From positions 62,001-126,000 of the forward strand of contig JAKSZP010008013.1 in NCBI GenBank assembly GCA_022478985.1: a DNA stretch of 64,000 bases. The letters are read 5' to 3'. Positions 1-10,577 of the stretch are shown here, one piece after another. How positions within the stretch are numbered: the first letter of the stretch is position 1; each line of letters opens with the position of its first letter. Below the pieces are notes generated by a model. It searched no databases and was not told the DNA's origin. It saw nothing but the letters and a program-made list of their open reading frames with translations. Position numbers and translations under genes: made by a program. The stretch is from Massospora cicadina. Taxonomy: Eukaryota; Entomophthoromycota; Entomophthoromycetes; Entomophthorales; Entomophthoraceae.

Positions 1-187
1 ATATGGGTGATTGTACTTCCAAACTGAGAGGGTAAAGCCAACAAGGAGGGAAAGGAATAGAAAGAATGTTTATCTTTATTATATTCTACAAGGTTTTGAT
101 GTTCCTGCTGCATACTCATATCATTATCAAGATGGAAAATCTTCTTGGTTTTGTCTTTTTCTTCTTTTCATCAGCTTCTTTTTTATA

Positions 188-229
188 GCAACGGTCTTCA
201 GTATGGAAATATTGGTGACAATAATTACA
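188..229 (-). other. CCHC zinc knuckle of E1 gag
   Basis: The minus strand encodes CNYCHQYFHTEDRC, a complete CX2CX4HX4C knuckle of the retroviral nucleocapsid type. It is followed by a lysine-rich stretch, as expected for RNA packaging. Confidence 0.8.
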
Positions 230-1269
230 CTGAATAGCTTTAGCATTCTTAGGCACAGCGTAAACTAAAGGACAACAGGTTCTTGGAAAGTCATAGACTC
301 AGGGTTTTTAAAAATTAAGGAGGTAATTTCAACAAGGCCTCCTTTATGTCTAAAATACTTTTTTGAAGTTCTTTTTTTACTCTGATAAGGTAGACTTGCA
401 TCTGAGTCCTAGAAGTAAAAGCAGACATAACAGCAGTTATAGCGTCATCAAAAATTTAACCAGCCACATGATATTAAATTCTGAGCTTCCCAATAAAACT
501 GATGAACAAAGTCTTTGATAGATTCACTTAAATGGGATTGTATGACCATAAAAGTCTGTTTTTAAGAGGATAGGGTTTGCTCACTTCCGAATCCTTTGAT
601 TAGCGCCTCTTTCACTTGAGACCAAGAAGTAAAAGTCATTAAGTGGGGTACCATAATATCCTGGGCCAACCAAGTAATACAATTAGGTAAGTAATTCATC
701 CTTTGATGATCTGTGGCCTCACTCAGAGCCTTCTCATATAAATAGAGGAATGAGATAATAATGCCTTCCCCAGGAAAGTACTTATCTTTGAATACAGGTT
801 TACAACTCATTGGAGCATTAGAAGTTAAAACATGCACTCCAGATTGTTCCAATTAAGTGGAGATGTAAGATTTAGAGTCCAAAGCTTGGGAAGAATTTTG
901 AGCATAGGGACCAACTGCCTCGGTATGAATTTCATTAATATGACAATTTAGATCAGCATCCCCCATTTTTTTGTCCAATCTGCGAGATAACTCGTAAATT
1001 TTCTCCTACTTTGCATTGTACTTAAGTTTTAAATTTTCAATCTTCACTTGAAGTATCTCCCCTTTAGTTTAACAAGCTTGTAACAGGACGTTGGTATTCT
1101 TTGCCCATTTACCCAGATTATTCAATTCATCAGATAAGGACTGAAGTGAAGATAGGGGGTCAATAGGTACCCCATTGGGAGTTAAATTACACTCCTTGGC
1201 ATCTTTATGAAATTGCTCATGCAAGCAGTCAACTATGCTCAAGAGAGAGTCAACTTATTATAGGAATTC

Positions 1270-1452
1270 TGAATGCCCATCAGCACCAGGTGGCCCACGA
1301 AGTCTGTCATTACTTGGCGGTCTGTGGGGCCTCTAACATCTGGGGGTCCGCGAGGTCCATCAGTGCCAGAAGGTCTATGTGGCTCTTCACCCCCAGATGG
1401 CCCACGAGGTCCTCCCACCCCAAGAGGATTTTGTTCTCCACGAGGACCAATA
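1270..1452 (-). other. Collagen-like Gly-X-Y tract in E1 gag
   Basis: On the minus strand about 20 consecutive triplets keep glycine, or a degenerate residue, at every third position. Examples are GPR, GEQ, GVG, GPR, GPS, GGE, GTD, GPR, GPP, GPT, GPP, GAD and GHS. The tract lies between the N-terminal gag region and the coiled-coil stretch. A degenerate equivalent occurs at the same place in EB gag (about 33322-33420). Gly-X-Y repeats form triple helices in collagens; that they do so here is inference. Confidence 0.7.
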
Positions 1453-1804
1453 GTTCCTGAGGTTTTTTCTACTTTGTTAAATTGAAATTGGATTCACAAG
1501 TACAATTGCTCCAATTGGAAGAGGCGATTTTTAATTTCCTCTTCCATCAATTGACTATGCTCATAGAGTCAGGAAATAACATCGCTTTATTCCACCTGAA
1601 TTTCCTGAACTTGATTCATTAACTATGAATTGAATACTGGATACTTCATGACAAAGCTAACAATTTGTTATTATAATTCATTATGAAGAGTCCAATTACA
1701 AATAATGGAATCACGTTTATCTTTACAGAACTCAGAGACAGACTTGAAAAACTCAGAAACAAAATTATTTAATGATCGGAATCCTTCTAAGTAATTAAAC
1801 ATCC

Positions 1805-3725
1805 TTTTATTTAACTGAGGTAAGCCAACCAGGGGACGGACATTACTGAACTAAAACTAAAAATCATATTAATAAAAAATAACGATTGAAACAAAACGCT
1901 TAAAATGGATGGATCAATAGAATCATACCTAACAAAATATCCAACCAGGTGGGCAGTGAATACCGCTATATCTCCATAGTGGAGGGGAGGGGGGTTAGGG
2001 GGCTCATCTTTAGCTGCATCCGTCTCATCCCAGAGTAGGGTGCGTGTTAAGGCAGATAGTAAGGGTGTGGGGCATTGGCGGTATGGGGTTCAATATCCTT
2101 GATGACTGGAACTTCCTAATAGTTGCCAGCCATCATAATGCCAACGATGTATTTGGCCAAAGCATCTTCAGCTTTGAGGCGGGCATCTGGAAATTTTACT
2201 AATTTGGCAATATTGGTTCAGGTTATTTTTGCTTTTGGATTCCGTGCTACTGTGACCACGTTCTAGATAGCTTCAGTGGCATTTTTGTGTAAAATTTTTA
2301 TATTGATCTTACTTTATGTAGTAAGATCTTTGGGGATAATGGGAGGTGGAATTCCTCCTACGAGTGCAGCCACAGATTTGGAGGCAGCTTTATGGAGTGG
2401 ATGGCAATCTGATGTTGGCTGCTTCTACTACAAGCTGGTGGTCACTGTAGATCAGTTTGGTGTTAGGTTGTGGGACATATTTCTGAGGCAGGAATTTTAC
2501 ATCCCATTCTGCATTACAGAGACGCTCAACTTGCAGCGACAGTTCTTCAATGATGTTACCTTATTTGTCAATTTCATCCAAAAGTTCCCATGGGTTTTGG
2601 TTGAATTGGATTGGGGAAACAGCGTATGGTTGAGGTTTGTTTGATTCATTTGTGGGTGCATGGGGTCAAACTGGGATCCAATCTGATGTTTGATTAGATG
2701 AGTTATTTAAGGCATCGGGCAAGGTGGATACTGATTGGTGGCTTCAGGTGCAGCTGCAGCATCAGGCATTGGAGGAGGGGAAGGTAGGATCATACCCCAT
2801 ATCAGAGTTGGCGCGGGGTGGGCGGCGGATTGGTGGGCGTCAAGCAAACTTTCAGTGTCGGTGGAAGTTTCTGAGTATGGGCATTTGAATTTCAAGTGGT
2901 CTAACTCAAAACAGGATGGACAAATCGTCCATCCGCCCTCAACGCAGGCCCAGAATTGATGGTCGGGGGCAGATGGGATGGTGGCAAAAGGGGGAATTGC
3001 CAAAGAAATTTTAGAAAATACAGGGCTGATCGTGGCATATGTTAAGGCCCAATGAGGCGTGTGGCCCCATTTGGGACCACAGATTGTAAGATGGGGTTGG
3101 CGCTGTAGGCTGCCAAACCTTCCATCAGCTCCTGGTGGAGCACTTCAAGGAGGAGGTGGGTGGGCAAACCAGCAAACTGGACCACCAAGATGGTGTCCAT
3201 TGGGAGCTGGGTCCAAGTTGTTGGAAGGGGAATATTATTATATATTAATGGCACCGTTGCTGCAGTGGCTGCATTGGCTTCACAGGGGAAGCCAAGATCA
3301 AAGTACCCATTATAGGGGCGGAAGTCAATAAAACAGGCTGGTGTCATCACCACCTGAGCCATTTTGATAATGGCTTGGTCGTCATAGGGTAAGAATTTCC
3401 CATATTCAACCCTAAGGCCAAAGTGCATGTTGCTCCAGGGGAGCACCAGAGGGCAGCGGGGCACTGCTTGGGTTTGGGTGAGATGGGAATTGAGATCCTT
3501 GGGAGGAACGAATTGTCCCAAGGGTTTGGAATGACTGGGTGAGCTAGTCCAAGCGCGTTTTCCTGTTGGACGGAAAAGGAGGGAAGAGTTTTTCCACTGC
3601 CCTACGCTGGGACAGTCAATGGGGGATCTGACAACATTGGAGTAAGACTTCAATGTGAGATTAAGTGTTTGCTTTTAATTAACTGAATAAATTGCTTGGA
3701 AAGTTACACTGAGCATAGAGAGATA
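1805..3725 (-). mobile_element. LINE B1: ORF1-only, non-autonomous LINE derivative inserted in E1 gag
   Basis: A 1.9 kb minus-strand insertion bounded by 12-bp direct repeats (AATTAAACATCC at 1793-1804, AATTAAGCATCC at 3726-3737, 11 of 12 identical). It has one protein region (3653 down to about 2100) and no endonuclease or reverse transcriptase. Its 3' tail, on the minus strand, holds GTCCGTCCCCTGGTTGGC and ends in TTAAATAAAA. This matches the tail of the full-length LINEs A1 and A2 (GTCTATCCCCTGG near 39721). I infer it is mobilised in trans by LINE A, comparable in logic to mammalian HAL1 elements. Confidence 0.75.
2080..3653 (-). pseudogene. LINE B1 ORF1-like protein (RNA-binding, CCHC knuckle, extra C-terminal domain)
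   Basis: The first open stretch (3653-3042, 203 residues from a Met) ends in a region homologous to LINE A ORF1. In both, a block of the form GxxDLGF followed by alanines is trailed by a VVQFAGLPT-type strand and a helical LHQELMEGL-type segment. The next stretch (3003-2707, 98 residues) carries a zinc knuckle CPSCFELDHLKFKC (CX2CX4HX4C). Further down, with stops, is a C-terminal region (about 2640-2080) shared with B2, recognised by VGGIPPPIIP against VEGIPIPNFP in B2. LINE ORF1 proteins bind element RNA. The function of the C-terminal region is unknown. Confidence 0.65.
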
Positions 3726-3737
3726 AATTAAGCATCC

Positions 3738-4128
3738 CTTGATAATGCATTCCTAAAAATTGTAATAAGTGGTGTAAAGTTGATGTACAAATTGTTGTAA
3801 ATATTAGATAGTACCAATACCTGGCAATTGAGAAGTTTGAAAAAAAATCCCTTATAGTAGAGGGTATAGAATTGGTCCAGGATCAAGTAGAACGGATTCT
3901 CAGGAATTAGAACCCCTTCAATCATCTGTAGGATGATGTTTCTCAAAACCTAGGGCTTTAATTGAAGATTCGTAGTAAAGCTCAAATTAGGACCATAGAA
4001 TTCTAAGTTGGCACGGAATCTCCACGTAGATGGTACCCTTGGATTTCAGTTCTATTGGAGTGAACCCATTATAGAATACTGCTGTGATTATGATCTTGAG
4101 TTTCTTCAGGCGAAAAATAAGAATCCAT
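3738..4128 (-). pseudogene. E1 gag N-terminal fragment
   Basis: A Met codon at 4128 lies about 40 bp downstream of the primer-binding site and starts an acidic N-terminus (MDSYFSPEETQDHNHSS). EB (Met at 32614) and EF (Met at 44493) have comparable starts after their primer-binding sites. The frame is soon broken by stops and is separated from the rest of gag by LINE B1. Confidence 0.55.
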
Positions 4129-4168
4129 TGTATTGATTGATGTTTAATCTAGTGCATGTGTCAGAGTA

Positions 4169-4186
4169 CCCCTGTAGTGAGCACCA
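4169..4186 (-). promoter_or_regulatory. E1 primer-binding site
   Basis: The minus strand reads TGGTGCTCACTACAGGGG, starting with the TGG complementary to a tRNA CCA end and lying a few bases inside the LTR. Near-identical sites occur in ED (12404), EB (32558), EF (44432) and the miniature element (28941-28958). The primer tRNA would end in GAGCACCA; I cannot say which isoacceptor it is. Confidence 0.75.
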
Positions 4187-4190
4187 ATTT

Positions 4191-4470
4191 TGAAGTTTCG
4201 AATTAAACTTCAAAAATGGTAGGTATTCTCTCAAAATTACTTATGTGAATTCTCTAAAAGTTATGAATAATAGTAAAAATAAGTCTGTAAATCAACTAAC
4301 CTTTATTAATGAAAGGAATGAATATTTATAGGTTTCAAAGTAGTTTGGGTTTTATCTAATCTTTTCAATTGCTAAGCGATTAACTTCTATCACCTGATCA
4401 TGATAATCCTGATCGTTCTTATTAACCTTGATATGATTAGATATATTGAGTTACCATTCTGATATTACCA
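4191..4470 (-). repeat. E1 5' LTR
   Basis: About 280 bp between the primer-binding site and the remnant of the E2 LTR, starting TG and ending CA on the plus strand. The minus strand contains CCTATAAATATTC, a TATA-like promoter motif also seen in the solo LTR at 51274. No second LTR is in the window for comparison, so the boundaries are estimates. Confidence 0.5.
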
Positions 4471-4594
4471 GGGGAATATTTGGGGTAAAAGTTTCAGGAA
4501 CAACAGTTTTTGGTGAAATCCTGACAGCACCTTTTTCAACAAGAACAGGAACATCACCTGATCTAAGTAGAGGGGGCGCTCCCCCAGACTTACA
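4471..4594 (-). repeat. E2 3' LTR remnant
   Basis: Reading on the minus strand it starts TGTAAGTCTGGGGGAGCGCC, matching the starts of the E3 LTRs (22590 and 30657) and the solo LTR at 59781. The rest was displaced to the left by the E1 insertion. Confidence 0.7.
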
Positions 4595-4919
4595 TTACCC
4601 TTCTCCTTTGCCAAAGATGGGCGCCACCACCGGGGAATTGATCAAGGGACACATTTTTATGGGGCCTTGGGCAACTTGATTGCCATTAGAGTAGAAATCT
4701 TTGGGGGGGGGGAGGACAGGGAGCTATTGGGTGGGTGACGTAAAAATCCTCAACTAGCTCCAAACAGTTTGCACAATCTTGAGCGCTGACCCAGCTGTTC
4801 TCAGAGGCTGGATAGACTTTTCATGCGACAAAGTATTGAACCAAATAGCATGAACGATGGGAAGCCAGGATGCTCTCATCTTCAGCCTCCTCAGCGCCCT
4901 TGATCACAATGGGATCTAG

Positions 4920-6200
4920 TTCCATCAGGATTGCCCCCTTGAACGGGGACAGATGAAAAACATGGAAAACTGGACTTTGTTTACAGTGATGCGGCAATTT
5001 TTAAATGGAAGCGCCATTTCAAGGTCTTTTTCCACCAAAATGGGGTCCCAAGCATTTACCTTCAAACTTGTACAAGGGGACCTGCATCCATAAGTGGCGT
5101 GCGTTAAGCATGTCATATGAACCCACCTTTATTTCATGAGCTGGGAGCCGCTTCTGATCTGCAAACTGTTTGTAGTCACTTATGGACTTAGTTAAATGCT
5201 CCCAAACCAAGGAATGTATGGCCTAAATGTGCTGAGCGTGGTCAGCGGTAGCTGGTACCCCTGGGCGAAGGCACAGACCAATTGAAAAAGAGGTTTTGTA
5301 CCCCAAGGTCGCTTTGTTGGATAAAACCAGTAGAGGCATGAACTTCATTATTATTTACAAACTAAGCGAGAAAAAGGTCATCAGTCCAAGTATCCTGAGC
5401 AGCTGAAGCATAGCACCGCAGGTACTGTCCAGGATTTGAATTACCTGTTCAGTTTGGCCATCTGACTGGGGATGGTACACAGTGGAGCGACAGGGCATAA
5501 TATTCAAGATTGCCAAGAGCTCATTCCAGAATCACACCGTGAACTGAGGCCTGCAGTTTTTGAAAATCTCCTGAGGGAGACCAAACATAGAGAACACATG
5601 GTGCATGAAGTGATGGGCAGTTTTCTCTGAAGTAATGGCAGAGGAGCATGTGATAAATAGTAAGGGTTTTTGAAGTGGTCAACGACCACCATCACCTCTG
5701 TAAACCCATTGGAACTGGGAATTTCTAATGATAAAGTCCATGGAAACCAATGTCCATGGGCCCTCCGCCTGCTGTAGGGGATATAAGAGATCATTTCTGC
5801 CATACCGGTATGACTTGAAAAAGTATAGGTTACACAGTATGAGATCCATGTCAGAACATCCTTTGACAAGCCCGCCCAATAATAGGTACACTTGACTAAG
5901 TTAATGCACTTCTTATTTCTTGGATGACTGTGGGAGGATCATGATGAGCCTGAATCATATTGGGATGGAGGAGGGGAGGAACCCAAACCCATGACCAAAA
6001 TTTAATAAGCCCCTTGTACAAAGAATACAATAAGTATTTTGAAGCTGAGAGGGACAAGCGCTCTATAAGATCCAAAACTTCTGCACAGGCCATTTGCGCT
6101 TTTAGGCTACACAGAATTGGGGGCATATCTGGAGCTAAGTCTGCTACTAAAACCATGGGTTGTACAATAAACAAAATTTGGGTGGGGGAATAACTGTGAC
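4920..6200 (-). pseudogene. E2 integrase region
   Basis: Integrase inserts the cDNA into host DNA. On the minus strand a degenerate zinc-binding region (about 5900-6170) is followed by the catalytic core start GPWTLVSMDF (about 5740), keeping the first catalytic aspartate. Further on is FGLPQEI, where the second motif normally sits, and then a C-terminal basic region down to about 4920. Several stops and shifts. The equivalent region of E3 (22790-23990) is better preserved. Confidence 0.65.
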
Positions 6201-6379
6201 AAAATCCGCCTCGTCTGAGTCAGATGGGCAATGTGTGGGGTTATGACTGAGGAAATTGGGGAGTACATTTAATGATCCTTTTACAAACTCATATTTGAAG
6301 TTGAAACTACACAAATCCTGGTAGGTTCAGGCCTGCTGCTGTGTCAACTTCTGTGGCTTGCAGAAATAAAGAAGGGCTT

Positions 6380-7440
6380 GATGATTCATCTGCACAGTTA
6401 ACTCTTGCTGAGCGCTCTGCAAGAGATAACATCAATGGGTCAAGGTCCATGCCACGGCTGCCTGCTATTTATTTTAGATGGCCCAGGGTTGCTTGGCAGA
6501 AGAAAACTTGCGGGAAAATGTAAGCGACCAGGTGTTCCAACCCATCGTGCTCCTAGAGCAAGAAAGCCCCAAATTTGGCGGATGACGCATTGCATGCAAT
6601 GAAATAGTGTTTGAAAGGTCTGTGTGCTTAGTGATGTTGGGTGACAAAAACACCGCCTTAATCAACTTGAATGCCTTCTGGCACTCATGTATCCAACGAA
6701 AGGGGACGTTCTTGCCCATGAGCGGATGGAGTGGGTTGTCTAACTGGGATAGAGTGGGAGAAATTTATTTAGGAATGTTAGTACCAAATAAGCTTCACAA
6801 TTGCTTTTGGGTTGCTGGGGTCAGCCATTTGTGGATGGCGTCCAGATTACTGGGTAGAATGGCATACCTATCTTTTAAAATGAGATTTCTCAAGAAGGTG
6901 ACTTACTTTTTGTAAAACTCGCATTTTAAAGACTTCACTAATAGGTAAGCCTTATGTAAGACAGCCACTACCGCCTCCAGTTCCTTTGCATGTCGTTTAT
7001 GAGTGGGGGAATGTAACAAGATATCATTAATATATTCGACCATGCAGGTGAACTGGAGATAACCCAGCAAACTATAAATCATCCTTTGGAATGTTGCAGG
7101 CGCATTTTTTAGCCCAAAAGGCTTCACTCAAAATTGGAATACGGCTCATTTTGTTCATATTGAGTAAGCCATTCCTGACCTTCCATCACCCAAATTTAAT
7201 TAAAGACATTAACTAGATTGAGTTTTAAAAACACATGGGACTTGGAAATCGCTTGTCCAATTTTCCTTCCAAAGGCAGTGGGTAGGGATCATGAACCGTG
7301 ATTTTATTATGGTGCCATAATCTACACAGGGACAAAGGGAACTATCTGCCTTCTTGGCAAAAATGATGGGAGAGGCAACTGGGGATGTCTCTTGGAACAA
7401 CCAAACCTTCTTGAGCCTGTCATCTAACCAAGATTGAGGA
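6380..7440 (-). pseudogene. E2 reverse transcriptase and RNase H
   Basis: Minus strand. The motif FAKKADSSLCPCVDYG (about 7350) matches the VxKKDGxxRxCVDYR block of Ty3 reverse transcriptases. MKPFGLKNAPATFQR begins at 7127 and the catalytic motif reads YINDILLHS, with Asn in place of the first Asp of YxDD. RNase H follows, with a weak connection segment (6474-6719). Reverse transcriptase copies the element RNA and RNase H degrades it. Multiple stops make it non-functional. Confidence 0.75.
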
Positions 7441-7549
7441 CAGCCTCCTCCTCCGATTTATTTGGGTACATTGGGCTAGTTTATGTTCACCACCTGCATT
7501 ATTGTCCAAAAAACCAAGTCAAATTTTGTATGTGGGGAAGAAGTTCCGC

Positions 7550-8040
7550 CTACTCAGAATCAGAAATACTTTGATATCCCATCAAGGCTTCTGGAAAATC
7601 TGGCGGAAGACCTATAGGGGAAACGAGGGTTTTAATAGAACCACGACCACAAGCTTTAGTGAGGGTATCCAGCAATGAAAACTCGCCCTCCACCTGATTG
7701 TTGGAGAAGACCAGCGTGTTTGTCTCCAGGTGATTCTCACATGCTGCTGAAGCCACCAGCCCATACCCAAAATCACTGGAAACACAAGGTTGGGAATCAC
7801 AGAGAAGCGATTGCAAAAACTAAACTTATGAACTGAGAAAGGAACAGGACGCTGAACTCTGAGGGAGGGTTGGGCGGTTGATGATGCAACCAACACTGAT
7901 GGCTGCACATCCAAGTCTAGATCGAGCTGTTGGGCCAATTCCATATCATAAAGTTACCCGCTGCTCCCATGTTGACCAAGGCCTCAAAAGACACCTGGTG
8001 TGCCCCAATACTAATTTTCATAGTAATAAGAAGTATAAGA
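7550..8040 (-). pseudogene. E2 protease
   Basis: Minus strand. The flap-proximal pattern SFEALVNMGAAGNF (about 7990) corresponds to the ALIDSGA(S)GNF active site of Ty3 aspartic proteases, but the catalytic Asp is Asn. A 110-residue open stretch follows (7612-7944). The protease would normally cleave the Gag-Pol polyprotein. Confidence 0.6.
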
Positions 8041-8171
8041 GTTCTGTTTATTAGAGAATGCAGTCATTTCTAAAAGGAAGAGATTGCAACTAGTCCAAGG
8101 GAAATAACATGGGTTGGGAAAATAGCAGAACTGGTGTGGCAAGGGGGTGAATCTTCTTCCTCCGAGCTTGA

Positions 8172-8920
8172 TTTCAGTAAAATTGCCCTCAGGCTACATG
8201 ATAAGAATGTTGAGGGTCAAAAATCATCTGAGAAAGAGAAATGTCGGACATTTACTAGTCTGTAATAACACTAACAATTTAGTGATATAGAGAAAGTTGC
8301 CCAAAAGACCCTGGCAAAATATCTGTGAAAAATCACAAATTAGGGTAACACTAATTTGAATACCTCATGGGCAATAAATGCTAATTTAAATGGTCAGATT
8401 ACTTTGACTTTGTGGCGGCCTCTGGGGCATCCATTGGATGGACCTCCCCCAGCCCCTACCAATCCCATTCAAACACCTACCTGGGGACCACCCCCTTTTA
8501 TAGCGTAGCTGGGGACCCCCAAGATGCAAAATCTTTCACAAAAGGGGATGTGTTCAAATATTAAGTCATTACCCCATGGTTACATCTTACCCAATATAAT
8601 TCTCCATTCATCATTCTGACTAAATGAAGTGAGTTGTCTTAGATTCAATAGGTTAAATTTATATTCTTTTGGTATTTAACAAGCCATTCTGACTTGCATT
8701 AAATTCCTGTTGACCCTCTATTCAGTTTTTATATGATTCAGTTGTATATTAAAAAGGAACGTTTTTTATATTGTCCCTGTGGTACCTAATAAAAAATTAA
8801 AACCCTAACTTTATAAGTTTTTCTAAGTTTAATAATTTTATTATATTCTTGGTATTAACCCCCATTGCTGATTTTGGGTGAATAAACCAAGCGAGCATCT
8901 ACAGCACCAAAAATCCAACA
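8172..8920 (+). repeat. Solo LTR of family D inside E2
   Basis: About 749 bp, aligning over its whole length with the LTRs of ED (754 and 755 bp). Shared blocks include ATAAGAATG near the start, a CTTTTATAG TATA-like motif and the end AAAATCCAACA. The first bases are mutated (TTTCAG for TGTCGG). Flanks are CTTGA (8167-8171) and CTGGA (8921-8925), 4 of 5 identical, compatible with a 5-bp target duplication. Internal sequence is lost, as after LTR-LTR recombination. Confidence 0.8.
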
Positions 8921-8925
8921 CTGGA

Positions 8926-9291
8926 CCACCAACCATTTATAAAATGTTCTAGAACAAACTAACAAAGGCGCGGGGGCAGAGTCAGTATTTAGAATCAATA
9001 CAGATACTAATTTATAGCTGGGAACGGAAACTGTGACCAAGTTGGCAGCTTCAGGCATAAAGATCCTAATTTGAGGGTGGAACAAGAAGAAAGTTGAAGG
9101 CACTGGGTAAGTACAGCCACAACAGTACTTCTTAAAAACTATCTGGAAGAATCATACAAAATTGGCGATTATCCAGACTACCAACAGAAGGCGGAATACC
9201 AACTTTATTTTAATTAGGTAGAAGATGACCACTGCTGCACCCATCTTGATGATGAGGGCTGAAATGGCAGAAAATAATGGACTGTTGATTA
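8926..9291 (-). pseudogene. E2 gag remnant
   Basis: A minus-strand stretch (ORF down from 9103) resembles the E3 gag region near 26600: a KLVSVLILNTD-type run aligns with the matching hydrophobic run in E3. E3 has about 1.2 kb between LTR and protease while E2 keeps about 0.5 kb here, so part of gag is deleted. No zinc knuckle is visible. Confidence 0.45.
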
Positions 9292-10577
9292 TGTCACGAA
9301 AATGGCAAATGAAGTTTAGACTGGCCTGCCAGTCTGGATGCAAAAAACTCAGATGGCAAGCCTGAATGCCAAAGGCGCTGCTGCTTGAATGAGGTTAAGT
9401 TGGCTTGTGAGAAATTTCCTCAGTGAGCGCCAATAGGCCATAATATTAAATACCAACCTGGCAATGAAATAGGCTGACACGGCCCCAGGACCTGTGTGTT
9501 TAGTGCTGGGAAAAGTGAGATCAGAATGGGGGGTTGAATTTCATTTTAGAAAAAAATTGAATTTGGGGTATAAGAATAAATTTGAAAAATTATAGAAATA
9601 GAAAATCAACCATCAATTTTGCAGTGTGCTACAACTGCGAAATAGACTATTGATTTTTGGGGAATATTTTAGAAAAGCTCAGGATTAGGGATCCTCAAGA
9701 TTTGGCTTAACCTGGTGAACTTCAAGTGAGAGGAAATTATCTTGAACTGACTCCAAAATTGTCAGCAGTGGGCTGAGTCGCTGTTGGTCTGTCCAAAGAT
9801 GACTGAATTGCTGATTTTCTTCAGTTTTGGTGGTTAGAATGACAGCGTCTCACCCAACAGGAAGTAGGAACCTCCCAAGACCACCCCACACAGGGGCGAT
9901 ACCATGAGGTCAGGAACAGGATTGGGATGCCCAACCTGCCCAATCTCTTTTTCTCCAGCGTCTATTGGACCAAATGAGAAATGTCAGATGGGGGTTTTGA
10001 TACTGCCAGGGAGGGTAAAAAACTGTCTTCAGCATTTCCCAATGGCCCAATGTCATTGGCAAGTGATTCTGACAATTTGACATTAAACACCTTTTCATAG
10101 AAGGTGCACGCCCATTGGGCTTTGTTCCCAATTTTTTGGGGAGGGTTTCAAACCTGTGACAACATTTCTTAATGTCCCAATGCCATTGGCGAGTTTTGCC
10201 AAATATTAAACACTAGATGCTTTGGTTACCAAAGATGCACATTTATCGGGCTTTGTTGCCAAGGCTTTGAGGGCTTTTGGGCCTTGATGTTAAAGTCTTA
10301 TTGCCTTTGACTTATTTCCACCTTTTTTCCCATGTGGATGCCAAATCCCCAAGAACTTGGCGCAAATTCCCTGGGTTCGCCGTACTAACTCAGCTGAAGT
10401 CAATACCTAGATGGGTGGTGGGGTCCATAAAGGGTAAGATGTTACCCAACGATTTTTCACCACATGGGCAAGGTCGCCCTGGAAGATGAGGTGACAACTT
10501 GCCTTCTCAGCCCCTTTTTTGACAGAGACAGAAATGCTACCTGATCCAAGTGGTGGGTGCGCTCTCCTGGAATTACA
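9292..10577 (-). repeat. E2 5' LTR (1286 bp)
   Basis: On the plus strand it starts TGTCACGAAAATGG and ends GGAATTACA. It aligns with the E3 3' LTR (21305-22590) at both ends and in internal blocks such as GGCCTGCCAGT near 9320 and 21335. Minus-strand frames inside it are not treated as genes. Confidence 0.8.

Larger units (their letters stand above)
1..1804 (-). pseudogene. E1 gag, middle and C-terminal part (retrotransposon capsid and nucleocapsid)
   Basis: Gag assembles the cytoplasmic particle in which the element RNA is reverse transcribed. Downstream of a collagen-like tract (1270-1452) there is a probable coiled-coil stretch (about 960-1200). A 96-residue open stretch at 562-852 follows, with the PGEG motif and a capsid-like helical region ending in VKEALIKGFGSEQTL, closely matching ED gag at about 12740 and EF gag at about 46040. 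A zinc knuckle of the form CX2CX4HX4C is encoded at 188-229 (CNYCHQYFHTEDRC), typical of nucleocapsid. Stops and frameshifts break the reading frame. The plus-strand frames here are shadows. Confidence 0.7.
1..4470 (-). mobile_element. E1: Ty3-type LTR retrotransposon, 5' part only (left end outside window)
   Basis: Read on the minus strand, the order is LTR (4191-4470), primer-binding site (4169-4186), leader, gag start near 4128, then gag running off the left edge of the window. Gag is split by a LINE-like insertion (B1, 1805-3725). Gag homology to ED, EB and EF comes from a shared block around the residues PGEG followed by a hydrophobic YxYE stretch, plus a CCHC zinc knuckle. Pol lies outside the window. 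E1 appears to have inserted into the 3' LTR of E2, because only the last 124 bp of that LTR remain to the right of 4470. Frames carry several stops, so the element is dead. Confidence 0.75.
4471..10577 (-). mobile_element. E2: Ty3-type element of family C, minus strand
   Basis: 5' LTR 9292-10577, internal region 4595-9291, and 3' LTR reduced to 4471-4594 by the E1 insertion. Order on the minus strand is short gag, protease, reverse transcriptase, RNase H, integrase. The polypurine tract, read on the minus strand, is AAAGGAGAAGGG just before the 3' LTR start TGTAAGTCTGGGGG. The LTR is the same length (1286 bp) as the undisturbed LTR of E3, and the two elements are clearly the same family. A solo LTR of family D sits between gag and protease. 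Confidence 0.8.

Noticed and set aside
1273..1485. Plus-strand open frame rich in Gly and Pro
   Set aside because: It is the antisense of the collagen-like gag tract. The minus strand has the regular Gly-X-Y periodicity and lies in frame order with the rest of gag.
9125..9145. AGTACTTCTTAAAAAC as a further copy of the ultra-short core
   Set aside because: Only AGTACT matches and no direct repeats flank it.
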